A stretch of DNA of 64,000 nt. Source: Branchiostoma floridae (Eukaryota; Chordata; Leptocardii; Amphioxiformes; Branchiostomatidae). The position numbers and the translations under genes are program-made. Below, in pieces: positions 1 through 13,800 of this stretch. Every line of letters starts with the position of its first letter. Position 1 is the stretch's first letter. The DNA lies in contig NC_049980.1 of assembly GCF_000003815.2 (NCBI RefSeq), positions 10,609,584 to 10,673,583 on the forward strand, written 5' to 3'. The notes beneath the pieces are model-generated. The model did not search any database. It saw nothing but the letters and a program-made list of their open reading frames with translations, and was not told the DNA's origin.

Positions 1-414
1 AAGTCAAACTTCTAGTAAGAATACATATGATACAGCAGTAATATAATCTTCTAGACACTATAGATAGAAATGAGGAAGTCGCCATTAGAGGAAAACATAT
101 ACGGCAAAAGAGAAGTTGGGAAAAGGTGTACGTTGCAGTACCTTGTGGCTTACGGGAGGGGGCGTGCTCCAAGCTACAGTCGACACACAGTCGCAAATTC
201 TTTGCTCACCAAGATACTTCAAAGAGAGAGGGAAGAAATATGCTAAGATGTAAAGTCATCCTTACACCCATTAAAAGAGAGAAGCACCGAAAAGTTTACC
301 TAAATAACACAAAAAGGCGACTTTAAGTTCCAAGCATTAAAGTTGCATGCTAGAACCAAGAAAAAATGCAAAAAAGTATGACTGTATGTCTCTAGCATTG
401 ACACAATGGCTTAC

Positions 415-654
415 CTCTACCGTGATGACCACTTCTACCGTGCTACTCATTGGTGGTTGTCCCTGGTCCTCAGCCTGCACCTCTAACGTGAAGGCACCGC
501 GGTCACTCTGGCTGATGCTCTCGTAGTCCACCGGCATGTTCCAGCTCAAGACGCCCGTGGTCTCGCCGATGGCAAAGAGGTCGTTGTCGTTTCCGGTGAT
601 GATGCTGTAGCGTATCTCACTGTTTGGTGTACCCTCCTCGTCCGCATCTGTAGC
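415..654 (-). CDS. CDHR1: CDHR1-like exon 14: EC5, last exon in window
   Basis: Residues 504-583. Starts with the calcium site ATDADEEG, then LFAIGETTGVLSW and VDYES, and ends VEVVITVE before donor GTAAGC. The rest of the gene lies left of position 1; nothing coding was seen in 1-414. Confidence 0.8.
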
Positions 655-3600
655 CTGGAGAATATACAGTCTGATTAGGGGAGATCTGTTGTGGAAATCT
701 TCTTCTCTCTCCCCATCTTCCCCTCTCTGTTCTTGTCTCCCATTCTTTCTCTTTCTCTCCCTCTTTCTCTCTTGCCCTTTTTTCTCCTCTGTTGCTTTCT
801 CTTATTGTCTCTATCCATCTATCCCTCTTTCTCCATAGCCCCTTTTCTCCCTCTCTCTTGCGGTCTCTCACTGTCTCTCTCTTTCTCCCCCTTTATCTAT
901 CTTGCCCTTTCTTTCCCCCTCTCTTGCTGTCTCTCTCTTACTCTCTCGCTCTTTCCCTCTCTCTCACAACAACTGTAAGCCATACAGTAGTCTCATCCAA
1001 CTTCTTTTTGTTGAACCTAAATGAGTTTACTTACTACAAGAGTAGTGATGGCCTCCCCCACTCCCACGTCCTCAGGCACGCTGATGTCGACCCGTGAGGA
1101 GTTGAAGACGGGCGGGGAGTCATTCACATCCTCCAGCTGCACCACCAGCAGGGCCGAACCGTTACGGCGTTCCATGGTGCTCGTCTCGTGTGCGAAAACC
1201 TGCAGGACAGGATTTTGACCTTTAACCGTTAAGGCTAACGTCACAGTCCCAAACCGGGGCCCAGCTAGGCTGTTTGTGGAAACTAGAAATAGTAATGTAT
1301 ACGTAGAAATATACACAAATAATGACCACAACTCTTTACGTCTTATGTAGTTTGGTGTCTTTTATATGATACTTTTCATTCCCGAAATCAGCCCGGCCGG
1401 GCCCAGGATTGGAAATATGACGTTAGCCTGACACTGCATTACATAGGATAGTCTTTTGCGATACAGTCTAAAAGTTCTAAATTGACAATCACCGATAGAA
1501 CTATTTTTAGAAAAGGAAAAAAACGTATATTTCATTGGCAATAGACCGATTTTGGAGTTTTCCCTTGTTCAGAATCATCATGTAACGTTATGTACTGGTT
1601 TCCTATACACGCGCATACATTTATCATTGCCTGTTGCACTGTTGTACTCGCTGCTGTGTATACTGATGTTGTTCTTAAATACCTACGACTTACGGAGGTG
1701 TACAGTACATGACAAAGTACAGAAATCGGTGAATGATCTCACCATGTAAGTGTAATTGCTGGTTCTCTCCCTGTCCAATGACACTGCACTTTTCAGCCGG
1801 ACCGCCAGGTGGACAATGTTTGCCGCAAACTTCGGGTCCACGTCAAATATGTCCTCCTCTGGTCCCACCACTGGTAGAAGTTCGATACCAAAAACCGCGT
1901 TGTCACCCTAACAGGAAAATAAGCAAGTTCTCTAAGATGTACCGGATACCTCTAATTTCTGCTCTAATTTCTAGCACAAGTATTATTGCCCCACCCGGCC
2001 GTCTTCCGGGGCCCCGGCTAGGGTAGTAGACTTCCTCAAATATAGGGTGGATAATTGGCTAAAAGTGTCAAGCTGTGGGAACGATAGCACGCTGTGATGG
2101 CTGAAATTATGCTCAGGCAAATATCATCCCTATATTTCAGCGTTGTTAGGACGGTAGGGATTACAATCATAATATTACAGCAAATTATACGTAGATAGGG
2201 TATGTCTCTTTGTCCATTAATTCCCGAAAGTGTTTTCTAATGAGTTTGGGATATGCAAGAGGAAACTACAGTGCTTGCCCTTCACTAAGCATTGTAGGAG
2301 CATCCATATAAGATAGCTTTAAACAATGGTTACAGTTGTTCAGTGTAACTTAACCAGCTGCTGCTGCGATACATGCCTGTGAAGCTGGTGTTACACCGAA
2401 GTGCGGCCATACCGGTTGTACAGATACAGGTATCTATTACCTGGGCCAAGAGTTTTTTTTTTTTTAAATCTCAATAGCACATGCCCAATGATGTCAGTAA
2501 CAAACACATGATCTCAATGACACATGTCCCCTTACTTCATCTCTATCCCTGATGACGATGTTGAGCTGTGTCAGCAATGTGCCCCCCGCGGCGTTCTCCG
2601 GAATGGACGTGTTGAACACCGCCCGTGGGACTTCACCCTCATAGAACGTCGGCGCGTCGTCATTGACGTCCAGTAACCTGACGGTGACGCTGGCGTGCGT
2701 GCAGATGTCCAGACCTGCGCCGGGACCGATCTCCATGGCCTGTAGGACGTTAGAATATGTGAGAATGGCTCATCTCAACTGTGTAAGGAAGTGGAACTGT
2801 CCTTGGTGCTGAAAAGCTTTCTAAACTATTTTCGTATGTCAAAACCAACTAAATTCTATTAGAGACCTCCAGTCAAACACGTGCAAGTAACCACATCTAC
2901 AGAAAGATCACCAGACCAATATGACTAATCTTTGGCGCCCCCTAAGATACTTTTACCGCATTTACACAGGCTATAAGAATCTAGTCTACAGACTAGGTTT
3001 TATTAGTCCACTGAAAGGTCTTCTTGGGAAGTTTTGCACAACGGGTTAACGCACACTTCTGTTAACTGCACGGAATCCCAAAATCCCAATCCGGTGCGGT
3101 CCAGCTAGATAACTTCGCAGTATTGCACCAGCCGGCTAATTGCACAAAATTCACTGGCAAATAGGTCGTGCAATTAAGCGGCTTCTACTATTTAGTAAAC
3201 GTCGCTGGTAATATCAATGATAAAAGCAATCTCAATTTACAGCAGAGGTGGTTTTGTGTTAATGTTGTACTAATAAAACAATAAAAATAAAACAATAAAA
3301 ACAATAAAACATTAGAGTCTCACCTTCACGTCCAAGGTCAGCACGTCCCCGATGTCCGGATCGTCTCTGTCTAAAGACTGGTTGACCCTGATGACCCCTG
3401 TGTGCGGGTCGATGTCAAATAACGGGCCTGCGTCTGTCACGGCATTCAGCACAGTTAGTACATGTTTTACTGCTATCATTTAAAAACAAGGTAGTAACGA
3501 AGATATGAATTTAACAATACATTGTTTCATTATTTTTACCTTAACGCAAGGGAAACATATTGTTTTTACTTCAATTCTTCACCCTCTGCTCTAACAGATA

Positions 3601-6600
3601 AGGTTATTGACCTGGTCAGACGGCTGTCACCATGGAAACTGGTAAAGTATCAGACACCCTGTGGTGTTCACTTACACTATGTAGGAAGTGACAGGACAGA
3701 CCTAAATGGGCTGGTCACCATATATATCAATGTGTTTAGGTAAAAACAGAGCAGAAGTTTGTTCGACTAGACCATGTGAAAGTAAAGATTATATTTGCTT
3801 GCAAATGTTCCCTTCCAGTTATAATATTTGTTCCATCTCCTAACAATCAAGTCTAAGTTACATTCATATTCTTCGTCTGTTTTAGAGGAGCTGTTGGAAA
3901 TGCGAGCCGTGTGTGAAAGAAAACAACACACGACTTTCACTCGATAGTATGTTCTTATCTTCCATGGCATTGGAAGCTATCATAAGCGCTGAGTGTTCCA
4001 TAAATGATATCAGACATAATTTGTAAAGGAAAATCGATTTTACAGTGGGACGGAATTGGGCCTGAAGCTAAGGAACGTTACCAACAATGCTCACAGCTGT
4101 CACACACTTTTCATTAGGTTTGTACTAATATAACGGGGCCGTAAGTTCCTATTGATTGTGCCAGTTCCTATTGATCTCTGTAGCCGATACATGTTGAAAG
4201 ACAGATGGTTGTATTGCCAAACCATAAAGAAAAGGGTGAAACTTTTATCACAAATGCTAAGGTTTGCACTATGAAAGCTAGCACTGCGTCACACATGTAC
4301 TAACGGCGCAGGTTCCTATGACACACGACTAACTCTGCAGCATGTGCAGTGAGGACTTCGTACTTACCACATGTGACGGAGTACTGTATGTCGTTTGACG
4401 TTCCCCTGTCGCCGTCCACTGCCGACACCACGGCGATGGATGCACCCTGGATATTCAAGACATTACAATGTACTCCTCGATCGATGAAGGTTAGACATCC
4501 AGGTAAAACGATAACGCCAAATAGCAATTTTTCAACTGAATCAATGTCGCTGACGAAAAATAACGGGTGCTATCTGAAACGTCTGACCGTTTTCCGTTTG
4601 GCGTAGAATGTTCACCGTAAGTGTACCAGAAGAATAAAACAAGCGAAAACAAGCAAAAGTTTCCTTATTTCTCTTCCAAGAAGTAATATTCAGGTTGTGC
4701 TGTACTGATGTGTAATTGTTGACCCGTTCCAAAATAGCACCATACCACATACTTCATGTGCGTATTGAATTCCTTGCTTGCTTCTTACATGTTTCGAACT
4801 TACAGCAAACTCGAGCCTTATATCTCTGAATATACTCCACGCATGAGAGTACCCAGTATGTTACCTACCACAGGCGTGTCCTCTGTGATGTTGACCTGGT
4901 AAGGTTGTCCGTAGAATACCGGGTCCATGTCCTGTTGGTCCAGCACCTCCACCTCCACTACAGCCGTGCTGTTCCGGTATACCTTCTGGTCACGGTAGGA
5001 CCCACCTTCATCCTGAAAACGATGTAACAGTCAAATATATTGTGCTGTTTGTATTTCCACAGTTGCGTATTAAATTTTTTTCTAGAAAAAAATCTTTTAA
5101 CACAAGCCCCTGACCGTGGGCACGGCACTTTATTCATATTAAGTTACTGATCAGGCAGCCTGCTCCTTTTTGACATACAGAATAAGACTCGAGTGAGTTT
5201 AGATGAACTTTTCGCAGTACATCCCGAAATTTATAGACGTTATACATGACAGTATGCATAGTGCAATGCTAAACTTTCTTCCAACACAGAAGTATATACG
5301 GATCCGTGTATATGATAACTAACACAGATGAGCTTCCATGATAACATGACAGTATTGGGAAAGTAAGACGTTCATAATATAATGTGTGTTATTATAGCTT
5401 GTTAATTTGTTACTTTTTTGTTTGTTTTAGCCTTACCCTGGCCACAACTGTGAGTTGATAGGATGTCTTCTTCTCATAGTCCAGCGTGGTAGCCAAGGTA
5501 ACCACGCCTCTCACGGTGTCGATGGAGAAATTTCCTGACCCCTCCGATTCCTGAAGAACATGGATCATTTTTTACTGAAGAGAGCTGTAGACAATAAACG
5601 TTTATCTTCTGCCGTACGATACATCTGGACTGATATTATAGACCAAATAAAGAGGATGCCCCAACGTCTATGATTACACATCAGAAATATTTAAAAGAAA
5701 TATTAAAAGAAGATGTGAATACTTTTTGTTTCTATTTTATCACCCATACCTGTATGCTGTAGTGAACAATCCCGGCCAGTCCCAAGTCTCTGTCTTCCGC
5801 CGTCACTGTCACCACAAACGTTCCAACAGGGGAGTTCTTTGAAGAAAAGGAGAAGAAACATTCGATATGTGTTTATTTCAGCAGTGTCCATCTTGTTTCA
5901 GAAAGGGATGTTGGAGGCCAAATTGAAAATACCAAAGATAATTTGCCCACCTCGGGAATCTGCACCCTGTACGGCAGGTTCTTGAAGACGGGGGTCTCGT
6001 CGTTCGCGTCGGTGATGAAGATTTTAGACGGCTGCCGTACCTGGACGGAGACAGAACAGAGAATAGTGTCATTAGATTGTTATAGCCATGTTTGTCTCTG
6101 TGATCTGCTCCCAAGTTATCGCTCCTTTACAAAGTTTTCTTCTGTCTTGAAAACATTCTTAAGTTTTGGAAAGTCGACACCATATGTCAATAATCATACC
6201 TATCTGGACTCTAGTTGGGTGTGGCGTTATGACTGTGCGAAATCACTGACATTTCGTAAACATGCATTTCCAGAAGCATCTATAATCTGCGAACCATTTG
6301 ATGTACATTCCATTCGGTAAAATTTTGTATAAAAAAAAACGAATAAAATGTGGTTCTTGTCTGTCTTCCATCCGTTTAGAATGGAATTGTATTTCCTCTT
6401 CATAACAATGGTTATTGTTCCATTCGTGACTTTGACTAAGCCCAGTGACATAACGTCTGTAGCCGACCGATACCATAAACAGGTATCAGCAAAACACATA
6501 ATACTTTTGAATGATGTAAGGAGACAGATGAAAGGATAATTTTTAGATCATTTGTAAGATAACCTTTGTATCAGCATTGTTTTGATTGTATCAATGAAGT

Positions 6601-9600
6601 ACAGATACTTTTGGAAACATCTGGAAGCATCTGGCTGTCTTGTAACAATAGATAGTGTTTACATAACTTAATGCTGTCTCGTGCTAGCATTTACTAAAAG
6701 TACGTCACTCACGAAACCCTAACGTCAAGGAGGTAGTATTCTATAAATCCTTAAAGAAGCGGTAGAAGAGATGCGTCTACAATCTTTATTTCATTGCTGA
6801 GGGTGAAAGAAATATCCCTGGGGGACGTGTTGGTGAAAGTGCATCATAAGTCATCATGACGTGCGTTAAGAATATGACTCTTCATCCTTTTGAGAAGCGC
6901 CACGAGTCCTTAACGATTTCGATAAAGTCTGAATGGGTTATCTGGTTGCATTGTCGTCACCGGCCAAGTTCAGTGCGTTTTAAGAGCCTCTCCTGTCGCC
7001 TGTGCTCCCATGGGGAAACAAGTTGTCACGGAATGGTGTTACAAGTTAACAATTCGCCCATCGCAGTTCTTGTTTAACGTAACCATTCTTACGACTTGCC
7101 AGCAGCAGTTGATGGTGTAGGTTGCATTTTTCTGTTGTTGTTTTTTTAATTTTTTTTTTTTTTGGGGGGGGGGGTCCTCGTCTCCACTCCGGCCTGGCCG
7201 AATAGTAATAGGGAACTTTGGCCAAGTTAGGAATGCAAGCCTATATATAGTCGGATTTAACTGGCCTAGGAGTGAACTGACAGGCCGACTGATAGCTGGA
7301 TAGACTGCAACAGACTGACTGAATTCCCATGGCAACTTATTTCTCCCTATTTGGCCAAATTCTTCTCTCTTTTTTTTGTATTCAACTGACTCGTCTGCTT
7401 GTAGACTATTGAAAATCTCAAATCTGTATACGCCGACAACACAGAGTCTGTGGAGGAGGCTAATGTATGTTGCCTAGCGCCACCTCTGGTACACAAATAA
7501 AAGACGGTTGTCATTGTCACCCGCAGGCTATTTTGTTTTTAATTTCCTCCCTATCTATTCAGGCACATCTCTACCACAATGTATTCTTCCATGGCCTCCT
7601 TAGTTCACTTTCTTCGCTTCCTTTTTTCGGTCGTGAATATTGCATGACTTGGGGATTGGGGAATGACGTGTTATTGGTAAAGGCGGTAGAAGGAAGCTTC
7701 AGTCACGCGATCGCCTGATGACTCGTACCCGCCGGTAACTCTCCTATATCACGGGACCGGGAATCATGGTAATAACTATCAACGGCCATCACGAGGGTCC
7801 CGAACTTACTCATGGAGAAGTTTTGTTACTAAAAGTTGGTTAAAACAATATGCTAGGTTTGAATCCGACGCAACGCCCATCTTTCATTTACCATTACCGT
7901 TCAAACAATAGAACATATCCATCTATGATTATATATGTATACTATGAAAAATTATCTATAGATAATCATGAACTTTTGTATCAATCGAAAAACAGCTAAT
8001 GTAATAGAAGATTTTCAAAGAGAAAACAAACACTCTGTTCTTAGTTTGAGGGCCTCTGTTCAAAATACTCTCATGGAAACATATTGCAGTCTCTTAATGC
8101 AACATGTTGGTGTATTTCTTTTATGTTGTTTGCTTTGGTTGACTGGCGATATTGAGGTAATCAATTATGCAGTTCTGTTCTATCAGCTATCGTAGACAGA
8201 TGAAGTTTTAGTGCCGATTGACTTACTTTGTTGGCGGGTGTACTGTCTTCAATAGTCACTACGACGTCGTGTTCCGCGCCCAACTGGAATGAAGAAAATG
8301 TAATTCATTAAGGCAGTGTTGGTATTAGATTAGAATGGAGATACCTCAGTGCAATTCACTGATTAGTAAAATTTCAATGTGGCAATTGTTTGCCTTCGTT
8401 TGTAGTGGTAGCTATTTACCGTACATAATATTTGTATAATGCCAAACGTGAGAGTGAAGCACCTCACTGGCAACGTTAACTGGAGATTGTAACGATATCG
8501 TGCAAGCACATATTTTACGGACACATACCAGATATGTAGCAGTGTGTAATAAGAAAATTTAAAGCAATTCCAGCAGTCAGCTTTTGTGAAGTACATACAA
8601 TAGGAAATGAAATTCCTGTTGTAAAACATGCCATATAACTATACGACACAAAGAGTGTTCGGGAACTTTGATCTTCAAGCAATCATTCTATCATACTGAT
8701 GAAAAACATGTAATTTCTATAGGCGGGGCGTTTTCCTTTGTTTGTTCGAGGTCACCATCTAGGCAGACTAACCTCTCGGTCGAAGGCCTCCTTCAGGGTG
8801 ACTGTTCCCGACAGCCGATCGACAGTGAAGTGTTCTCGGCCGATATCGCCCTCGATACCGTAATAAACTGTCTGGCCTTCCGGGTCACTCCCGTGCAGGG
8901 TGTAAACCACGGTCCCTACAAGACACATAGCCATAATGTACATACCAGAAATTGACTTCCATAATATAACAGTGATATGATATCTTCTGCATCCAGTTGA
9001 GTAAAAACTTATTTCTTGGTGTTAAAGCAAAGCAATCAAAGAACAGATCAACATGAAATGAGGATCATGATAGCATATGGACAAAAGTTTTGAAGGATAA
9101 TTTGAAAGAATCTGGCGACTTTCAATTGATGATATGATGATTGATAGAGTTGAATATCAACATGTAGCGCAATGACGCTGTCCATATATTGCATATAAAA
9201 GAAATTGATAGAACATAAAATTTCTGTTTAGGAGAACTTTTGGTGTGATGATAGTAGGTAGATGAACAAAGATTCGTTTTCGTTCTGTCCGAAACTGGTA
9301 CCCGTCGTCCCCAAACGGTGCCAGTCCTGTTTTAGAGGGTAATTTGGTGGGTAGGGAGTCTGCATAATGTTCGCCGTGGTTATAAAGCAAGTCGTTCGTC
9401 TGCGAGCTATTCAGGACATTTGTATGGATGGAGTCATTCCAACAGACTACATCACATTACCGGACAGTGGGTCATCGTGTCTGACCAGTTTATGGCAGGG
9501 GGGATTTAGAAATGACAGGCGGTCTGGGATCGAAAGGCATTCTTTATATTCTAACATGCAGAATTGTAATATATAGAAATTAAATGCGGCCTATTTCAGT

Positions 9601-10754
9601 GAACCATAACTTGTTTCATTATCTCTGGCCAATGTCATGACAATAAAATGAGAAGTAGATGATACTCATGACAAATATTGTCGAAGATGAAATTGTGCAT
9701 AAAATTTCTGTCATACACATTTTAAAGGTGTAAGAGGCCATACGATCATCGTACATTCTGTAGGTCTTATCTTTCTTTGTCACGGGCAGCCAACATCAAG
9801 AAAGCACACCGGGGTACCAGTGAACAGATATAGTGTTGCTAGAAACAATGAGATAGAAGAGTATAAACAATAATAGGATAGAGGATTTCGAATTTTCTAT
9901 CGACGTTCACAAGTATTGACGTAAAAAGCAAGACTGAGTCAGCTTGAAAGTGACAATAAAACCAGTCTGTATTATCTATGTCACCGGCGCACCTAGTGTT
10001 AGTGTGAAACATTTCCTGTCAGCCACAAAGGGAACAAAATGTCTCTATTTTCAGCATTCAAGAAAGATGAAGCCACTATGATTCTAACATAATCCTTGGT
10101 GTCCGGTTTTACTAATGGGGAATATGTTTCGTAAAAGAATCATATCCGTTTCCGTAACGAAAAACTGAGACTGCATAAAATGTATCAATCAACTTTTGAG
10201 ACAGATACTAGGGCAGTAGGTTACCCCCATTTCATTACCGTTTCCAATTTACCTTCATCTTGTTTATCATTACATTCCGTTCGTTCTTTATTGCATTTTC
10301 TCACAGCTCTCATGTTTCTAGATAGGTAACAAGCACGTTTGACATGTCATGCCTGTGGGTCTTTGCTACAGACATCGGACATGATTATAAATACGTCTTT
10401 CAGCAGTTTGAAAATAAGTTGGTCAAAACCACCATTTATCACGCCATGTACGACAGGTTGTGAGTTAATGGCCACAAACCAGACAGACAGAATTGTGTCG
10501 ACATACTGGAGGCAAGGTTGATAAATATGTTCTATACATGGATGACTTTTCGTCAGGGGTCATCATATAGGTATTGCTGTACCATCAACTGAGCCACAAT
10601 GTCCTCGAATAATACGTAAAACTGACCAGTTCAACGTTCAGTCTTAAACATAATCTAGCGTATTTTCCGATTCAGATGATATTTGTACACATCTAAAGGT
10701 CTGAATCGTACTTATTGAATTACATCTTCCTCTCTCTCTCTCTCCCTCTCTCAG

Positions 10755-10806
<52 letters not shown>

Positions 10807-13800
10807 TCACTCACTCATTGACTCACTCACTCTTTTTTTACTTTCTGGTTCACTCACTCGCTCGCTCACTCACTCACTCACACTCACTCCTTCACTCTCT
10901 CGCTCACTCACTCACTCTCACTCACTCACTCACTCACTCACTCTCACTCACTCACTCACTCACTCACTCACATACTCTCTCGCTCGCTCACTTACTCACT
11001 CACTCACTCACTCACATACTCTCTCGCTCGCTCATTTACTCACTCACTCACTCTCTCACTCACTCAACCACTCACTCGTTCAACCACTCACTCACTCAAC
11101 CACACATTCATTCATTCATTCATCCATCCATCCGCTTGTTAGTAGACCTTACCGACAGGTGTGTCCTCCCGTATCTGGAGATACTGCATGTTGCCGCTGT
11201 CGGTCCCGGGAACGTACGGGGAGAAGTACGGGGCCATGTTGGTCCGCCCTGTGAGAGAGGCAGAGAACTGTGTTATAAAAGCTGATTGGTTAAAGTACGA
11301 CGATGCCCTGTAGCACTGTTAGAATCTCCTATGCTGACTCTCATTAGCATGACGGCCTGTTTTTCTCTCTTATTCTACAGCTGCAAGCTGCTGATACACA
11401 AATCACAAAACTTACAAATGAAATGGGGTTATTTTCAATTCACATTGGAGCGACGACTGCGTTTCCGTCGTGTTGCTTCATGTAACTATCACGATTGATA
11501 ACACTTTCGCTGCTGTAGCTTCTGTTTAAATGGCCCAAACCAAGGGATATAATCATAAGTCTTTGTTTGGACAGGTTGAGACGTGTTACAAGTCCTTACA
11601 GACTGGGGATATCTTAAGACAATCCTAGACGATACAACTTGATCCCTTGGAAGTCTGGCGACTTGACAGAGGTCATATCTGAAGTTTGGGCCTTATCAGA
11701 GTTCATACAACCGACTTCCCCCCACCCGAGGTACAGTATACTGGCTACTGGACTACGCAGATGGCGGTGGCTATTGTGTTTCTATTAATGTATAGATATA
11801 GCGGCGCCGATAGCTCATTGGAATTTGATATTTCTATCACATTCAACAACACGTTACTGTGAGATTTTACTCCTGACAGTAACACCAAGGGCAGCCAAGC
11901 ACATAATTTACAACTAGATGTAAGGATCCGACTCTTCTCGGTGTTTTACGCCCGTGTTTCTTTCGTACCCATTTCTAGTTTTGTATTTCAACGGTTCGCT
12001 TCCTTTAACCGTTGAAAACGTGAAATACAAGAAAAGAGAACTAAGTGTTGCAGAAACAGGCGCCAAACACTGAGAATGAGCAAGATTCTTAGTCTCCAGG
12101 CAGAAGTGTCAGCTGGTTAAAAGATAAGAATTTGGCCAAATAGGGACAAATAAGTTACTATTTTTAGTCAGTCTTTTGCAGTCTATCCGGCGGCCGGTCA
12201 GTTCACTCATAGGCCAGTTAACTCCGGGTCGATACCAGATTGTTATTCCTAACTTGGCCAAATTCCCCTATTACTGTTCGGCCAGGCGGAAGTCTAGTAG
12301 AGACTACCAGATTCTTACATCGGCTGGGAGATAACACACACTCAGAGGTTTACCTGACCAAACGTCTGCGCGTAAGACAGTACAACCCGAGGGACTGCCT
12401 GTGAGCCCTCCAGTGAGTAACTGTGAAAGATAAGACGGCCTGCCCTGGTTTCCACCTCGAGAACTAACAAGATGCTGATCCGGCTCTGTTGTTTCACTTT
12501 CAGGAAAGATGGATGGCAAATACCCCTCTTATCACCTCTTGTTGAAAAGTGTGTATCGGCTGTGGAGCTTGTCCGATACAACTGTCGATCAACTGTCCAA
12601 ATGATACACTCTTTCGGGTTTTTCGCTTGGCAGAAAGCTCTGGGGAAGTGTTTGCTCATAAATAGTGGTCCTTTAAGTTGGTGAATACATGTGTAACCAA
12701 GACCTTTTGAAGCATATTTGAAATAGCAGGACTTAATTCTAAGATCTGTAGTTTCGATATTTAGCATTTCTTATTTTACGCTAACCCACAGGATCAAGAA
12801 TCATTGATTCTCTATATACAGATCCTTCAGTACCATCTGCTGGCCATTTTTCCGTTGGAGGGTGGTCATACCTATAGTTGCAACTAGGGGTGTATATTCT
12901 TTGAAATGTTGACAAAAATGAAAACAGTGAAAAAAAGCTCTCGTCTCTCTTTTCTAGTTTTCCTTCTTTTCTATTTTGTTATACCTAAATTAAAAACGGG
13001 ACAGGTACTGTTCTATCGGTACAAAACCATTTTTGTTGTTGGACCGGTCCAAAAAAGGACCTAAAAATCAGTGGAGCGAATTTTGGACCCATTAAGAAAT
13101 GAACAGATTATACAGTCACACGTTGAGGGCGTATATTGTCCAAGAAAATAGCAAGAGCGAAGTAGAGGAGAGTTGATAGCCAATTTTACCAATATTCTAC
13201 AGTCACTGACTTCTAAAACAGAGGCAGATAGAAGTGTTATTTACATGAAGATAGCATTTCAAAGCGCCAGTGGACGTCGGATACTCCACCAATTAACAGA
13301 ATCCTTTGTAGCGAAATGGACCATTGTTTTTAGTATCACTCATTCACAAGTTTTCACAAATAATTAGGTTCAGATCCGGACCTGGACGTGATCCTCTGGA
13401 CCTTACCTGGACCTGAGTTTTCTGTACCGGTACCCACCCCTAGAGGCAACACTAATGCGGCCACCCATCCAACCGAATCACATTTACAAATGATGTCGCC
13501 TTTCAACATACGGAAGAGATAGGAACTATAAGTATGTAGATTGTACAGATATGTGGGGTTGGTGGGCTCAGAATAACGCCAGTCTTTTCAGGCATCTGGT
13601 AACTGGTTCGTTTCAAGCGAACGGGGACGTTTTATCTGCTGGTTGGAGGGTTCGTGAGTGACAGAGTTTCTAAACATCAACATCCGCTTCAGTCGGTGGT
13701 CAGATTCTGGCCAGTGTTAGCACATTGGCTACTGGTGTCCACTACAGAACCAGTGGTCGTTTAAGTATGTCTTCAGTCAATCACACACGCACGTAGAATT

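Noticed and set aside
617..1097. Open frames on both strands rich in Leu/Ser or Arg/Glu
   Set aside because: Produced by the CT-rich tract between two cadherin exons.
1200..1331. Extension of cadherin exon 13 upstream to an ATG at 1331
   Set aside because: The extra residues do not fit a cadherin repeat and break the phase with exon 12; the acceptor at 1200-1201 restores both.
10715..11285. Two long open frames rich in LTHSLTHS
   Set aside because: They are translations of CA and CTCA microsatellites, with no other coding evidence.
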